NCBI RefSeq assembly: GCF_012273515.2
Contig: NZ_CP050975.2
Coordinates: 7,626,001 to 7,690,000, forward strand
DNA: 64,000 bases
DNA from: Streptomyces sp. RPA4-2
GTDB taxonomy: Bacteria; Actinomycetota; Actinomycetes; Streptomycetales; Streptomycetaceae
Reading direction: 5' to 3'
Shown here: in pieces, positions 8,154-15,200 of the stretch
Position numbering within the stretch: position 1 is the first letter of the stretch
Layout of the letters: every line of letters begins with the position of its first letter
The notes under the pieces: generated by a model
Told to the model about the DNA's origin: nothing
Seen by the model: only the letters and a program-made list of their open reading frames with translations
The model's database searches: none
Translations under genes and position numbers: made by a program

Positions 8154-8900
8154 ATGTCCCCCCACGTCCTGGTCCTCGGCGGCACCACCGAGGCACGCCG
8201 GCTCGCCGCCGAACTGGCGGGCCGCCCCGGAGTGCGGGTGACCACGTCTCTCGCGGGGCGGGTGTCCCGGCCGGGTGCGCTCGAAGGGGACGTGCGCGTC
8301 GGCGGGTTCGGCGGTGCGGACGGGCTGGCGCGGTGGCTGCGCGAGCAGCGGGTGGACGCAGTCGTCGACGCCACCCACCCCTTCGCCACCCGCATCACCG
8401 AGAACGCCGTCCGCGCCGCCGCCGCGACCGGAGTCCCGGCGGTCGTCCTGCGCCGCCCGGGCTGGCAACCCGGCCCCGACGACCGGTGGCACTTCGCCGC
8501 CTCACTCACCGAGGCCGCCGCGCTCCTTCCGCCGCTGGGCCGCCGGGTCTTCCTCACCACCGGCCGCCTGGGCATGCCCGCCTTCGCGCACCTTGCCGGA
8601 CTCCACTTCCTCGCCCGGTCGGTGGAGGCGCCGGAGCCGCCACTGCCGCCGGACACCGAAGTGCTCCTCGCCCGCGGCCCGTTCACGGTGGACGAGGAAC
8701 GGACCCTGCTGCGCGCGCACCGCATCGACGTCCTGGTGACGAAGGACAGCGGGGGAGAGGCGACGGCCGCCAAGCTCACCGCCGCCCGCGCACTGGGCCT
8801 GCCCGTGGTCGTCGTGCGCCGGCCGCCGCTCCCGGACGGTGTGGCCGCGGCACCGGACGTGGCGTCGGTCCTGGCCCGCTTGGAGTCCGGCACCGGCTGA
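8154..8900 (+). CDS. cobK: Precorrin-6A reductase CobK/CbiJ
   Basis: A 248-residue protein of normal CobK length. It opens with the nucleotide-binding LVLGGTTEARRLAAEL, followed by TSLAGRVSRP. The core VDATHPFATRITENAVRAA and the late VTKDSGGEATAAKLTAARALGLPVVVVRRPPLP are diagnostic family stretches. The enzyme reduces precorrin-6A to precorrin-6B with NADPH in the aerobic cobalamin pathway. It faces the precorrin-6A synthase gene cobF, its immediate predecessor in the pathway, across a shared bidirectional hairpin. No cobalamin riboswitch is visible upstream. Confidence 0.93.
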   Translation: MSPHVLVLGGTTEARRLAAELAGRPGVRVTTSLAGRVSRPGALEGDVRVGGFGGADGLARWLREQRVDAVVDATHPFATRITENAVRAAAATGVPAVVLRRPGWQPGPDDRWHFAASLTEAAALLPPLGRRVFLTTGRLGMPAFAHLAGLHFLARSVEAPEPPLPPDTEVLLARGPFTVDEERTLLRAHRIDVLVTKDSGGEATAAKLTAARALGLPVVVVRRPPLPDGVAAAPDVASVLARLESGTG

Positions 8901-8938
8901 CGCGGGCGCGGCCCGACTCGGCGGACGAACCGACCCGG

Positions 8939-8963
8939 CGCGGGTCCGGCCCTCCGACCCGCG
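8939..8963. terminator. Bidirectional terminator between cobK and cobF
   Basis: CGCGGGTC (8939-8946) and GACCCGCG (8956-8963) form an 8-bp stem with a nine-base loop between the two converging genes. Confidence 0.55.
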
Positions 8964-8999
8964 CGGATGCCCACGCGGTGAAGGCGGCGGACGCGTGTC

Positions 9000-9770
9000 C
9001 TACCCCCGCGGACGCCTGCGCAGCAGATACGTGTCCATGATCCAGCCCTTGCGCTCGCGTGCCTCGGCGCGCAGCCGCTCGATCCGGGGCGCCGCCTCCG
9101 CTATCGGGCCGGAGACGAGGATCTCGTCGGGTGTGCCGATGTACGCGCCCCAGAAGATGTCGATGTCCTCGTCGGTGTACCGCCGGAAGGCCTGGTGGGC
9201 GTCGAGCATGACGACCACGTCGTCGACGCCTTCGGGAAAGCCCTCCGCCAGACGCCTGCCCGTGGTGATCTGGACGGGCCCGGCCACCCGGTTGAGCCCC
9301 GTGCGGTGCCGGGCGACGAGCGCGGAGACGCTGCTGATGCCGGGCACGACGTCGTACGTGAACGCCACCGCGCCCCGGTCCAGGATCTCCTCCAGGATCC
9401 CGAGCGTGCTGTCGTACAGCGCGGGATCGCCCCACACCAGGAAGGCGCCGCTCTCGTCCTCGCCCAGCTCCTCGGCGATGAGCCGCTGGTAGATGTCGGC
9501 GCGGGCGCTGCGCCAGTCCCCCACGGCGGGGGAGTAGGCGGCGCCGTCGGCGGCCCGGTCGCGGTCCGGGTCGCGGGCCTCGACCAGGCGGTACGCCCCG
9601 TCGGGCAGGTGGGCGTCGAGGATGTCACGGCGCAGCTGGACGAGGTCCGACTTCGCCTCGCCCTTGCCCAGGACGAAGAACACGTCCGTGCTCCGCAGCG
9701 CCTTGACCGCCTGGAGGGTGAGCTGGTCGGGGTCGCCCGCGCCGATGCCGATGACATGAATCTTTCGCAC
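9000..9770 (-). CDS. cobF: Precorrin-6A synthase (deacetylating) CobF
   Basis: A 256-residue tetrapyrrole methylase. It begins VRKIHVIGIGAGDPDQLTLQ, the SAM-binding N-terminal strand of the family. The middle has FLVWGDPALYDSTLGIL and YDVVPGISSVSALVARH, which form the substrate cleft, and the end is WIMDTYLL. CobF methylates C-1 of precorrin-5 and removes the acetyl fragment. GTG 9770 is chosen because a CAGACT -10-like hexamer lies seven bases before it and no ribosome site is present, so the mRNA is probably leaderless. It is convergent with cobK; the two genes carry out consecutive steps of the aerobic pathway. Confidence 0.92.
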   Translation of the reverse strand: MRKIHVIGIGAGDPDQLTLQAVKALRSTDVFFVLGKGEAKSDLVQLRRDILDAHLPDGAYRLVEARDPDRDRAADGAAYSPAVGDWRSARADIYQRLIAEELGEDESGAFLVWGDPALYDSTLGILEEILDRGAVAFTYDVVPGISSVSALVARHRTGLNRVAGPVQITTGRRLAEGFPEGVDDVVVMLDAHQAFRRYTDEDIDIFWGAYIGTPDEILVSGPIAEAAPRIERLRAEARERKGWIMDTYLLRRRPRG

Positions 9771-9860
9771 ACCCCGAGTCTGCCGCACGCCACCGACAGC
9801 GGACGCACCGCGTCCGCCCGAGGTTCGCGCCCGGCCCGGACCAGCGCGTGGAACGGCCTC

Positions 9861-10388
9861 TCAGCGCCTGCCCCCGCGCAACCGGGGCGCGCAGCCCCCG
9901 GCGCTGATCGCGGCACCGTCACGCTCCACGACAGCCGCCAACTCCCTCGCCCATGAAGCCAGTTCGGTCAAATCGAGCCCGTAGGGGCGGGGCCGGCCGG
10001 CCCCGCCGGTCCGCCACTCGTCGACGGCTCCGGCGCCGCGCCGCAGCAGCCGGGCGCCGCCCGTCGTATTGCCCCGGGCCGCGTGCGTGAGACCCACCGC
10101 GAGCTGGGCCAGACCCCGCCAGAGCGTGCGCTCGTCCTCGGGGCCCGACTTCCAGGCGTCCTCGAAGACCTCGTGCGCGTGGAACGGCCGCCCCGCGTCC
10201 AGCAGCGCCTGTGCCTCGGTCACCGTCCGCTCGGGGTCTCGCACGACGCCCTCCGGCTGCCGCTCGACGCCGTCGGCGCCGTACGGCAGAGGGCGGCCCA
10301 GCCCGTCCCGCGGCCGGGCGTTGCGCGCCCTGCCCTCGGTGTCCCGATCCCGCGCGCCGTTCTGCCGACTTCCGGATGTCCCGCTCAT
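9861..10388 (-). CDS. DUF309 domain-containing protein
   Basis: A 175-residue cytoplasmic protein. The first ~65 residues are polar and Arg-rich, with no predicted fold. The DUF309 core follows at about 70-125, with RPFHAHEVFEDAWKSGPEDERTLWRGLAQLAVGLTHAARGN. The paired histidines in HAHEVFE and the WKS/QLAVG elements are the conserved features of this alpha-helical family, whose function is unknown. ATG 10388 follows a GACAAT hexamer by six bases, suggesting leaderless translation. Extending the frame further upstream would run through the antisense of the tRNA gene and is not credible. Confidence 0.85.
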   Translation of the reverse strand: MSGTSGSRQNGARDRDTEGRARNARPRDGLGRPLPYGADGVERQPEGVVRDPERTVTEAQALLDAGRPFHAHEVFEDAWKSGPEDERTLWRGLAQLAVGLTHAARGNTTGGARLLRRGAGAVDEWRTGGAGRPRPYGLDLTELASWARELAAVVERDGAAISAGGCAPRLRGGRR

Positions 10389-10488
10389 GCCCCGATTGTC
10401 GCTCGCCCCGCGCCGTCTTCGGAGCAGCCCCCGCTGTGGGGTAAAGTTCTGTTCGCACGATCCCGCGGGACATCGCGGGGGAACGCAT

Positions 10489-10562
<74 letters not shown>

Positions 10563-10571
10563 CGGTGCGAA

Positions 10572-10609
10572 GGGTCTTCACGGGCGACAGCCTGTGAGGG
10601 CCCTTTTTT
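10572..10609 (+). terminator. Terminator of tRNA-Pro copy 1
   Basis: A 13-bp stem (10572-10584 with 10591-10603, counting G-U pairs) with loop CGACAG and a following run of six T. Confidence 0.85.
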
Positions 10610-10739
10610 CGTGCGCCCGGGGATGCCCGTGTGAGCCGGCACACCCGCCGTGACTGTCAACTCTCCTTGCCCCAGGGGCAATTAACCGGTCCCTCATTGG
10701 CCCCCGCGCGCCGTGCGGTCTACCATCGCCGTCGGCCGA

Positions 10740-10755
10740 ATACCCCGCGGGGTAT
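10740..10755. promoter_or_regulatory. Perfect palindrome ATACCCCGCGGGGTAT, CsoR/CstR-like operator
   Basis: A 16-bp perfect palindrome 39 bases before the start of the sulfide:quinone reductase-like gene. ATACCC/GGGTAT arms around a GC-rich centre are typical of copper- or persulfide-sensing CsoR/CstR repressors. No such repressor gene is present nearby. Confidence 0.6.
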
Positions 10756-10794
10756 GCCTCGGGAGTGTCTCCCGCAGACGGCAAGGAGTCCCTC

Positions 10795-12039
10795 ATGTCC
10801 TCCATGTCCTCCCTGTTCTCCCTGTGCCGCGTGCCCGGTCCCGCCCGTGACCACCACCGGGTGCTGATCGTCGGTGGCGGCACCGCCGGGATCACGACCG
10901 CCGCGCGGCTGCGCCGAGCCGGTGTCACCGGCGTCGCGGTCCTCGAACCGGCCGGCACGCACTGGTACCAGCCCCTGTGGACCCTGGTCGGCGGCGGCAG
11001 GGCCCCGCTGTCCCTCACCCACCGCCCCGAAGCGTCCGTGATGCCCCGGCGGGTGCGCTGGATCCGCGAGGCCGCCACCGCCGTGGATCCCGAGGCGCGG
11101 ACCGTCACCACCACCGGCGGCGTCCACGGCTACGACTTCCTGGTGATGGCCCCCGGCCTGCGGCTCGACTGGGGCGAGGTCCCCGGCCTCGACACGGCCG
11201 TCGGGCACGGTGCCGTCTCCAGCAACTACTCCCACGAGTACGCACCCCACACCTGGGAGCTGATCCGCGGCCTGCGCTCGGGCACCGCGGTCTTCACCCA
11301 GCCCGCCGGCCCCATCAAGTGCGGCGGCGCCCCGCAGAAGATCGCCTACCTGGCTGCCGACCACTGGCGCAGGCAGGGGGTCCTGAACCGCATCCGGGTC
11401 ATCCTCGTCCTGCCGGCCGACTCCATGTTCGGGGTGCCGGTCTGGTGCCGGGCCCTGGAACGGGTCGCCGACCGCTACGGCATCGAGGTCCGGCTGAACT
11501 CGGAGATGACCTCCGTGGACGGCGCCGCCCGGCGGCTGACCGTGGCCGACCGCGCCGCCGGTACCGAGGAGAGCCTCGCCTTCGACCTGCTCCACGCCGT
11601 ACCGCCGCAGAGCGCCCCCGACTGGGTCGGGCACGGTCCGCTGGCCGACCCCGCGAGCCCGTACGGCTATGTCGAGGCCGACCCGTACACGCTGCGCCAC
11701 CCGCGCCACCGCGACGTCTTCGCCCTCGGCGACGTCGCGAACCTGCCCACCTCCAGGACCGGCGCCGCCGTCCGCAGACAGGCGCCCGTCGTGGTCGCCA
11801 ACCTGCTGGCCGCGATGAAGGGGGAGCGGGGTGACCGGCGCCGCTACGACGGCTACACCTCCTGTCCGCTCGTCACCGCCCGCGACCGGGTGCTGCTCGC
11901 CGAGTTCGACTACGCCCGGCGGCCCGCCCCCAGCATCCCGCTGGTCGACACGGCCAAGGAGCGCCGCGACATGTGGCTGCTCAAGCGCTACGGCCTGCCC
12001 GCCCTGTACTGGCACGGCATGTTGAAGGGGCGCGCCTGA
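10795..12039 (+). CDS. sqr: Sulfide:quinone oxidoreductase-like FAD protein
   Basis: A 414-residue pyridine nucleotide-disulfide-type flavoprotein. GGGTAGITTAARLRRAG near residue 23 is the FAD dinucleotide fold. THWYQPLWTLVGGG, PAGPIKCGGAPQKIAYLA and YTSCPLVTARDRVLLAEFDY are the hallmark stretches of the SQR family. The last two carry the redox-active cysteine pair. VFALGDVANLPTSRTGAAVR is the second FAD motif. The enzyme would oxidise sulfide to persulfide/polysulfide and pass electrons to menaquinone at the membrane. ATG 10795 has AAGGAG seven bases upstream. The CsoR/CstR-like palindrome just upstream fits control by reactive sulfur. No rhodanese or persulfide dioxygenase is adjacent, so it acts as a lone gene here. 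Confidence 0.88.
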   Translation: MSSMSSLFSLCRVPGPARDHHRVLIVGGGTAGITTAARLRRAGVTGVAVLEPAGTHWYQPLWTLVGGGRAPLSLTHRPEASVMPRRVRWIREAATAVDPEARTVTTTGGVHGYDFLVMAPGLRLDWGEVPGLDTAVGHGAVSSNYSHEYAPHTWELIRGLRSGTAVFTQPAGPIKCGGAPQKIAYLAADHWRRQGVLNRIRVILVLPADSMFGVPVWCRALERVADRYGIEVRLNSEMTSVDGAARRLTVADRAAGTEESLAFDLLHAVPPQSAPDWVGHGPLADPASPYGYVEADPYTLRHPRHRDVFALGDVANLPTSRTGAAVRRQAPVVVANLLAAMKGERGDRRRYDGYTSCPLVTARDRVLLAEFDYARRPAPSIPLVDTAKERRDMWLLKRYGLPALYWHGMLKGRA

Positions 12040-12158
12040 CGGACCGGCGCGGCCGGAGCCGGGCGGGTCGGGGGCGATGTGTCCGTCGACGGTGTGACCT
12101 CGGGGGCGGGACGTTTCGAGCGTGGTCGAAAGAAGTTCCCTGCCCGGCGCCGAACTTG

Positions 12159-12171
12159 CAAGGTTGCCTTG
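12159..12171. promoter_or_regulatory. Short inverted repeat CAAGG-TTG-CCTTG
   Basis: A perfect 5-bp-arm palindrome about 73 bases before the SH3-like gene, in its likely promoter region. It resembles an iron box only weakly. Function unknown. Confidence 0.25.
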
Positions 12172-12243
12172 TGGGATCACGCGGGACGCGCGGTCCCGCC
12201 CGGGAAGCACCGGGACTCCACCACGGGGAAGGGCAGCAAGACC

Positions 12244-12591
12244 ATGAGGATGAGGACCAGGGCGTTGACCACGGCGGGTGTCGGCGCGTTCGCCGCCGCC
12301 CTGCTTGTGACCGGCGCCGGCGGGGCGCAGGCCGCGGCGGCGGGACTGCCGTACGCCGTCACTCCGTACGTGAACGTCAACGTCCGCTCCGGCCCGTCGA
12401 GCCAGACCGGTATCACCGGGCACGTCACCGCGGGGGATCCGCGCGGCGCGTCGTGCTGGACCCACGGCGAGACCATCCGCGACAACGGCTATGTCAACGA
12501 CGTCTGGGTGCGGCTGGCCGAGGGCTATGTGAGTGCCGTGTATCTCAAGGGTGACCAGTACGGCGGACTGCCCGCGTCGGCCACCTGCTGA
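12244..12591 (+). CDS. Secreted SH3-like domain protein
   Basis: A 115-residue protein. Residues 1-30 form a signal peptide (RMRTRALTTAGVGAFAAALLV, cleaved after AQA). The rest is one bacterial SH3-type module with VNVNVRSGPSSQTGITGHVTAGD, GYVNDVWVRLAEGYVSAVYLKG and two cysteines (SCW and the final ATC) likely to form a disulfide. Such modules bind peptidoglycan or other wall polymers. The start ATG 12244 precedes the signal peptide, with a weak purine-rich site upstream. It is a single gene followed by a hairpin. No partner enzyme is nearby. Confidence 0.8.
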   Translation: MRMRTRALTTAGVGAFAAALLVTGAGGAQAAAAGLPYAVTPYVNVNVRSGPSSQTGITGHVTAGDPRGASCWTHGETIRDNGYVNDVWVRLAEGYVSAVYLKGDQYGGLPASATC

Positions 12592-12598
12592 CCTGACG

Positions 12599-12630
12599 CG
12601 GTGCCCGGTTCCGGACGGAGCCGGGCACCG
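12599..12630 (+). terminator. Terminator after the SH3-like gene
   Basis: A 14-bp stem (12599-12612 with 12617-12630, one G-U) around a GGAC loop. Confidence 0.75.
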
Positions 12631-12948
12631 CGTCATGCCGGATCGCGTCCTGTCCCTTCGCGCCGGCCTGACCCTCCCCGATCTGCCGCACGTCCGATCT
12701 GCCCCGCCCTGATCCGAGCCGCCGCCACATCCGCCGGGCGCGCACCACGCTCCACGATCTTCCGGGCCCGGGTGACGGGCCGGCCCCGGACACCGCCGTG
12801 ACCCCGGCGCCCACGCGTTCGCGCTCGCCCCCGTGGGCCCGACAGTGATCGGCGCGGACCTCTCCCGCGGGTCAGCCGCGCCATGCCACCGAGCGACTGC
12901 CGGTCTTCGCGGACGGCTCCCTCCCCGCGCCGCCTGCGCGCCCGCCGG

Positions 12949-13010
12949 TACCGACGTATTTATGTACCGACATATCAGATGTATCCGGCGTATCCATGTA
13001 TTGACGTACG
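12949..13010. repeat. AT-rich repeat block, possible regulator-binding array
   Basis: TACCGACGTAT (12949-12959) recurs as TACCGACATAT (12965-12975), offset by 16 bases. GTATCC occurs at 12981 and 12990, and TTGACGTACG at 13001. The block is far richer in A/T than its surroundings. Confidence 0.45.
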
Positions 13011-13441
13011 CGACTGCGCCGCCGTGCTGTGCGAGGGCTCCCAAGTGCTGCGCCCCGCCGGAACACCACCGGCCGCGCGCCCGTGGAACCGCGGCATGGG
13101 AGGGTGTCGTGGGTGGTGGTGTGCGCCGGGGCGACACTCCCGGGAGGTTCCCGCCCGTGAGCGGCTCAAGGTGCCTGAGGATCTCTCGCCGGGTAGAGAT
13201 CGTATCCGGGCCACGGGTTGGGAGTCGCGGATCAGAATGATGGTGGGATGCCACAGGGCGCGAGCCCTGCGAGCGAGGGCGTCGGCCTGCCGGAGGGCGG
13301 CGGCGGTGCTCTCCTGGTCCCCGCTCATTCCGCTGGACCGGACGCTCGGTCGGCCCTTCTCGGACACCTCGCCTCGGCCGACGGACCTGGCACGGACGGC
13401 TGACCCGGCACGCTCGTCGCACCCGCGTCCCGGGAGAGATA

Positions 13442-13562
13442 CCGGCTGCCCCGTGGCGCCCGCGGACCTGCTCCCCGTGGGGCGCGCGGTCCCGCTCCCC
13501 GTGGCGCCCGCGGCTCTGCTCCGCGTATCCGGCGTGCCCCCGCTCCCCGTATCGCGTGCCGG
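13442..13562. repeat. Degenerate 24-bp tandem repeat, five copies
   Basis: The core CCCCGTGG appears at 13449, 13473 and 13497, then as CCGCGTAT at 13521 and CCCCGTAT at 13545. The 24-base spacing is exact. On the minus strand it would encode a repeated eight-residue unit, but there is no start signal, so it is treated as a DNA repeat. Confidence 0.6.
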
Positions 13563-13644
13563 CCGGTCGGCGATGTCGCGCGGCCGTTCGCCACCCCCGT
13601 CGTGTGCCGCCGACACCTTGCGCCATACGACCCGGAGTGCCCCA

Positions 13645-14865
13645 ATGATCACACCCCCGCGCGCGGTGCGCGACCGCATCCTCTCCCTGTCGCCCACGGA
13701 ACTGCCCGCCTACGTATACGACTTGGCGGCACTGCGCGCCCACGCCGCGTCCGTCAGAGCCGCCCTGCCCGATCGCGTCGAGCTGTACTACGCGGTCCAG
13801 GCCAACGGGGAACCGGAGGTCCTGGCCGAGCTCGGCCCGTACGTCGACGGCTACAAGGTGTCCTCCGGCATCGAACTGGCCCACATGGCCGAGGCCGTCG
13901 TGGACCGTCCGCGGGTCTTCGGCGGCACGGAGAAGACCCCGACGGAGCTGGCGGACGCGCTGGAGCGGGGCGTGACACGCTTCCAGGTCGAGAGCGAGTA
14001 CGAGCTGTACATGCTGGCGGGGCTGGCCCAGCGGCACGCTCCGGACCGCCGGGTGGCGGTGCTGCCGCGGTTCGACCTCCCGGTGCCCGACGGTCTTCTC
14101 ACGGCGGACGGCGGCGGGTCCGCCACCGCCTCCGGCCTCGATCCGGCGCGGGCCGACACGATCGTCGGCCTGCTCACCGACGGCAGCTATCCGAACCTCG
14201 AACTGCGAGGCGTCCACGCCCACTTGGCCAACGGGGTGCACGCCGAGGAACACCTGGCGCTGGCCGAGTCCGTCGTCGCCTGGACCCTGGAACTGGCCGC
14301 CCGGAACGGTCTTCGGCTCACCGAGGTGGACATCGGGGGCGGTATGGCGGTGGACTACGACCGCCCCGAGCGCCGCTTCGACTGGCACGCGTACGGCGAG
14401 GGCCTCGCCCGGCTCGTCACGGCCCACCCGGGACTGACGCTGCGGATCGAGCCCGGCCGCGCGCTGACCGCGTACTGCGGCTGGTACGCGAGCGAGGTGC
14501 TGGACGTCGAGCACGGCTCCAGCGAGGACTTCGCCGTCATCCGTGGCGGCGCCGTCCACCTGCGCACCCCCGTGACCGGGCGGCACGACCAGCCCTGGTC
14601 CGTTCTCGAAGTGGAGCCGTGGCCGTATTCCTGGCCGCGTCCCGTGGTGCGGAGGGAGCGTGCCACCCTCACCGGCCAGCTGAGCACGCCGAAGGACGTC
14701 CTGGTCCGTGACGTCCGGGCCCAGGGCCTGCGGGCCGGTGACCGCGTGGTGTTCTCCCTCGCGGGCGCCTACACCTCGTCCGCCCCGCACCGGGCCCACA
14801 CGCGCTATCCGGAACCCGGCTTCCACTTCCTGGACGCGGACGCCGACGGCGACCGGTCCCGATGA
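13645..14865 (+). CDS. Fold-III PLP-decarboxylase homologue lacking catalytic Lys and Cys
   Basis: A 406-residue protein with the layout of ornithine/diaminopimelate-type decarboxylases: an N-terminal TIM barrel and a C-terminal beta domain. The pocket residues EPGR (RIEPGRALTAYCGW) and the late AGAY tyrosine are present. The PLP-binding lysine, normally in YAVKAN, is Gln52 here (YYAVQANGEP). The catalytic cysteine of the LCTPKD motif is Ser347 (GQLSTPKDVLVRD). Both codons read clearly (CAG at 13798, AGC at 14683). The protein is therefore unlikely to decarboxylate by the usual route. ATG 13645 has GGAG seven bases upstream. The stop overlaps an ATG (ATGA), and the next genes are a dioxygenase-like remnant and a maleylacetate reductase homologue. 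It is either a decaying gene or a pseudoenzyme. Confidence 0.8.
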   Translation: MITPPRAVRDRILSLSPTELPAYVYDLAALRAHAASVRAALPDRVELYYAVQANGEPEVLAELGPYVDGYKVSSGIELAHMAEAVVDRPRVFGGTEKTPTELADALERGVTRFQVESEYELYMLAGLAQRHAPDRRVAVLPRFDLPVPDGLLTADGGGSATASGLDPARADTIVGLLTDGSYPNLELRGVHAHLANGVHAEEHLALAESVVAWTLELAARNGLRLTEVDIGGGMAVDYDRPERRFDWHAYGEGLARLVTAHPGLTLRIEPGRALTAYCGWYASEVLDVEHGSSEDFAVIRGGAVHLRTPVTGRHDQPWSVLEVEPWPYSWPRPVVRRERATLTGQLSTPKDVLVRDVRAQGLRAGDRVVFSLAGAYTSSAPHRAHTRYPEPGFHFLDADADGDRSR

Positions 14866-14966
14866 CCGATGACCGTGCGACGGAACACCAGGAGTTGCCG
14901 TCGGGGGCATCGCGGCGCATCCTCGGACACGCCTGGCAGGATCGTGCGCCGGACCAGGAGAGTGGC

Positions 14967-15200
14967 ATGACCGTCGAACCGACCGACTTCACGACAGACC
15001 TCCCGACCGCCTTCATGAACGACTCCACGGCCGACTCCACGGCCGCCTTCACGGCCGGCGTCATCGACGCCGTGTCCGCCGTGGAGCAGGGCCTGGTCCA
15101 GGAGGTCGCCGAGACCGACGACCCCTCCCTGGCAGGGGAGTTCGGCTTCCCGGCCCCCCTCCGGCACGCCCGCTTCGACCTCGTACGGGAGCAGGCATGA
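14967..15200 (+). pseudogene. Probable internally deleted intradiol dioxygenase remnant
   Basis: A 77-residue frame from ATG 14967, with AGGAG six bases upstream, ending in ATGA overlap with the reductase gene. Residues about 28-37 (FTAGVIDAVS) resemble the N-terminal helix of hydroxyquinol/catechol 1,2-dioxygenases. The end (VEQGLVQEVAETDDPSLAGE, then APLRHARFDLV) resembles their last strands, but the roughly 200 residues holding the iron ligands are absent. An in-frame internal deletion would give this product. Maleylacetate reductase genes are commonly paired with such dioxygenases. The alternative is a genuine small protein, possibly starting at 14862. The similarity was judged by eye only. 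Confidence 0.45.

Larger units (their letters stand above)
12631..13644. other. Intergenic region with AT-rich repeats and a 24-bp tandem array
   Basis: About 1 kb without a credible gene. It contains an unusually AT-rich repeat block (12949-13010) and a degenerate tandem array (13442-13562). The PLP-decarboxylase-like gene begins at 13645. The open frame that extends upstream of 13645 has no ribosome site or family similarity and should not be counted as coding. Confidence 0.5.

Noticed and set aside
12159..12171. Iron-box (DmdR) site before the SH3-like gene
   Set aside because: Matches too few positions of the iron-box pattern. Kept only as a short inverted repeat.
12883..13644. Open frame extending the decarboxylase-like gene upstream by 254 codons
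   Set aside because: No ribosome site or family similarity; it crosses the AT-rich repeats and the 24-bp array. The normal N-terminus starts at 13645.
13325..13645. Minus-strand frame with repeated GAGPRAPR units
   Set aside because: The repeat is explained by the 24-bp DNA array. No ribosome site.
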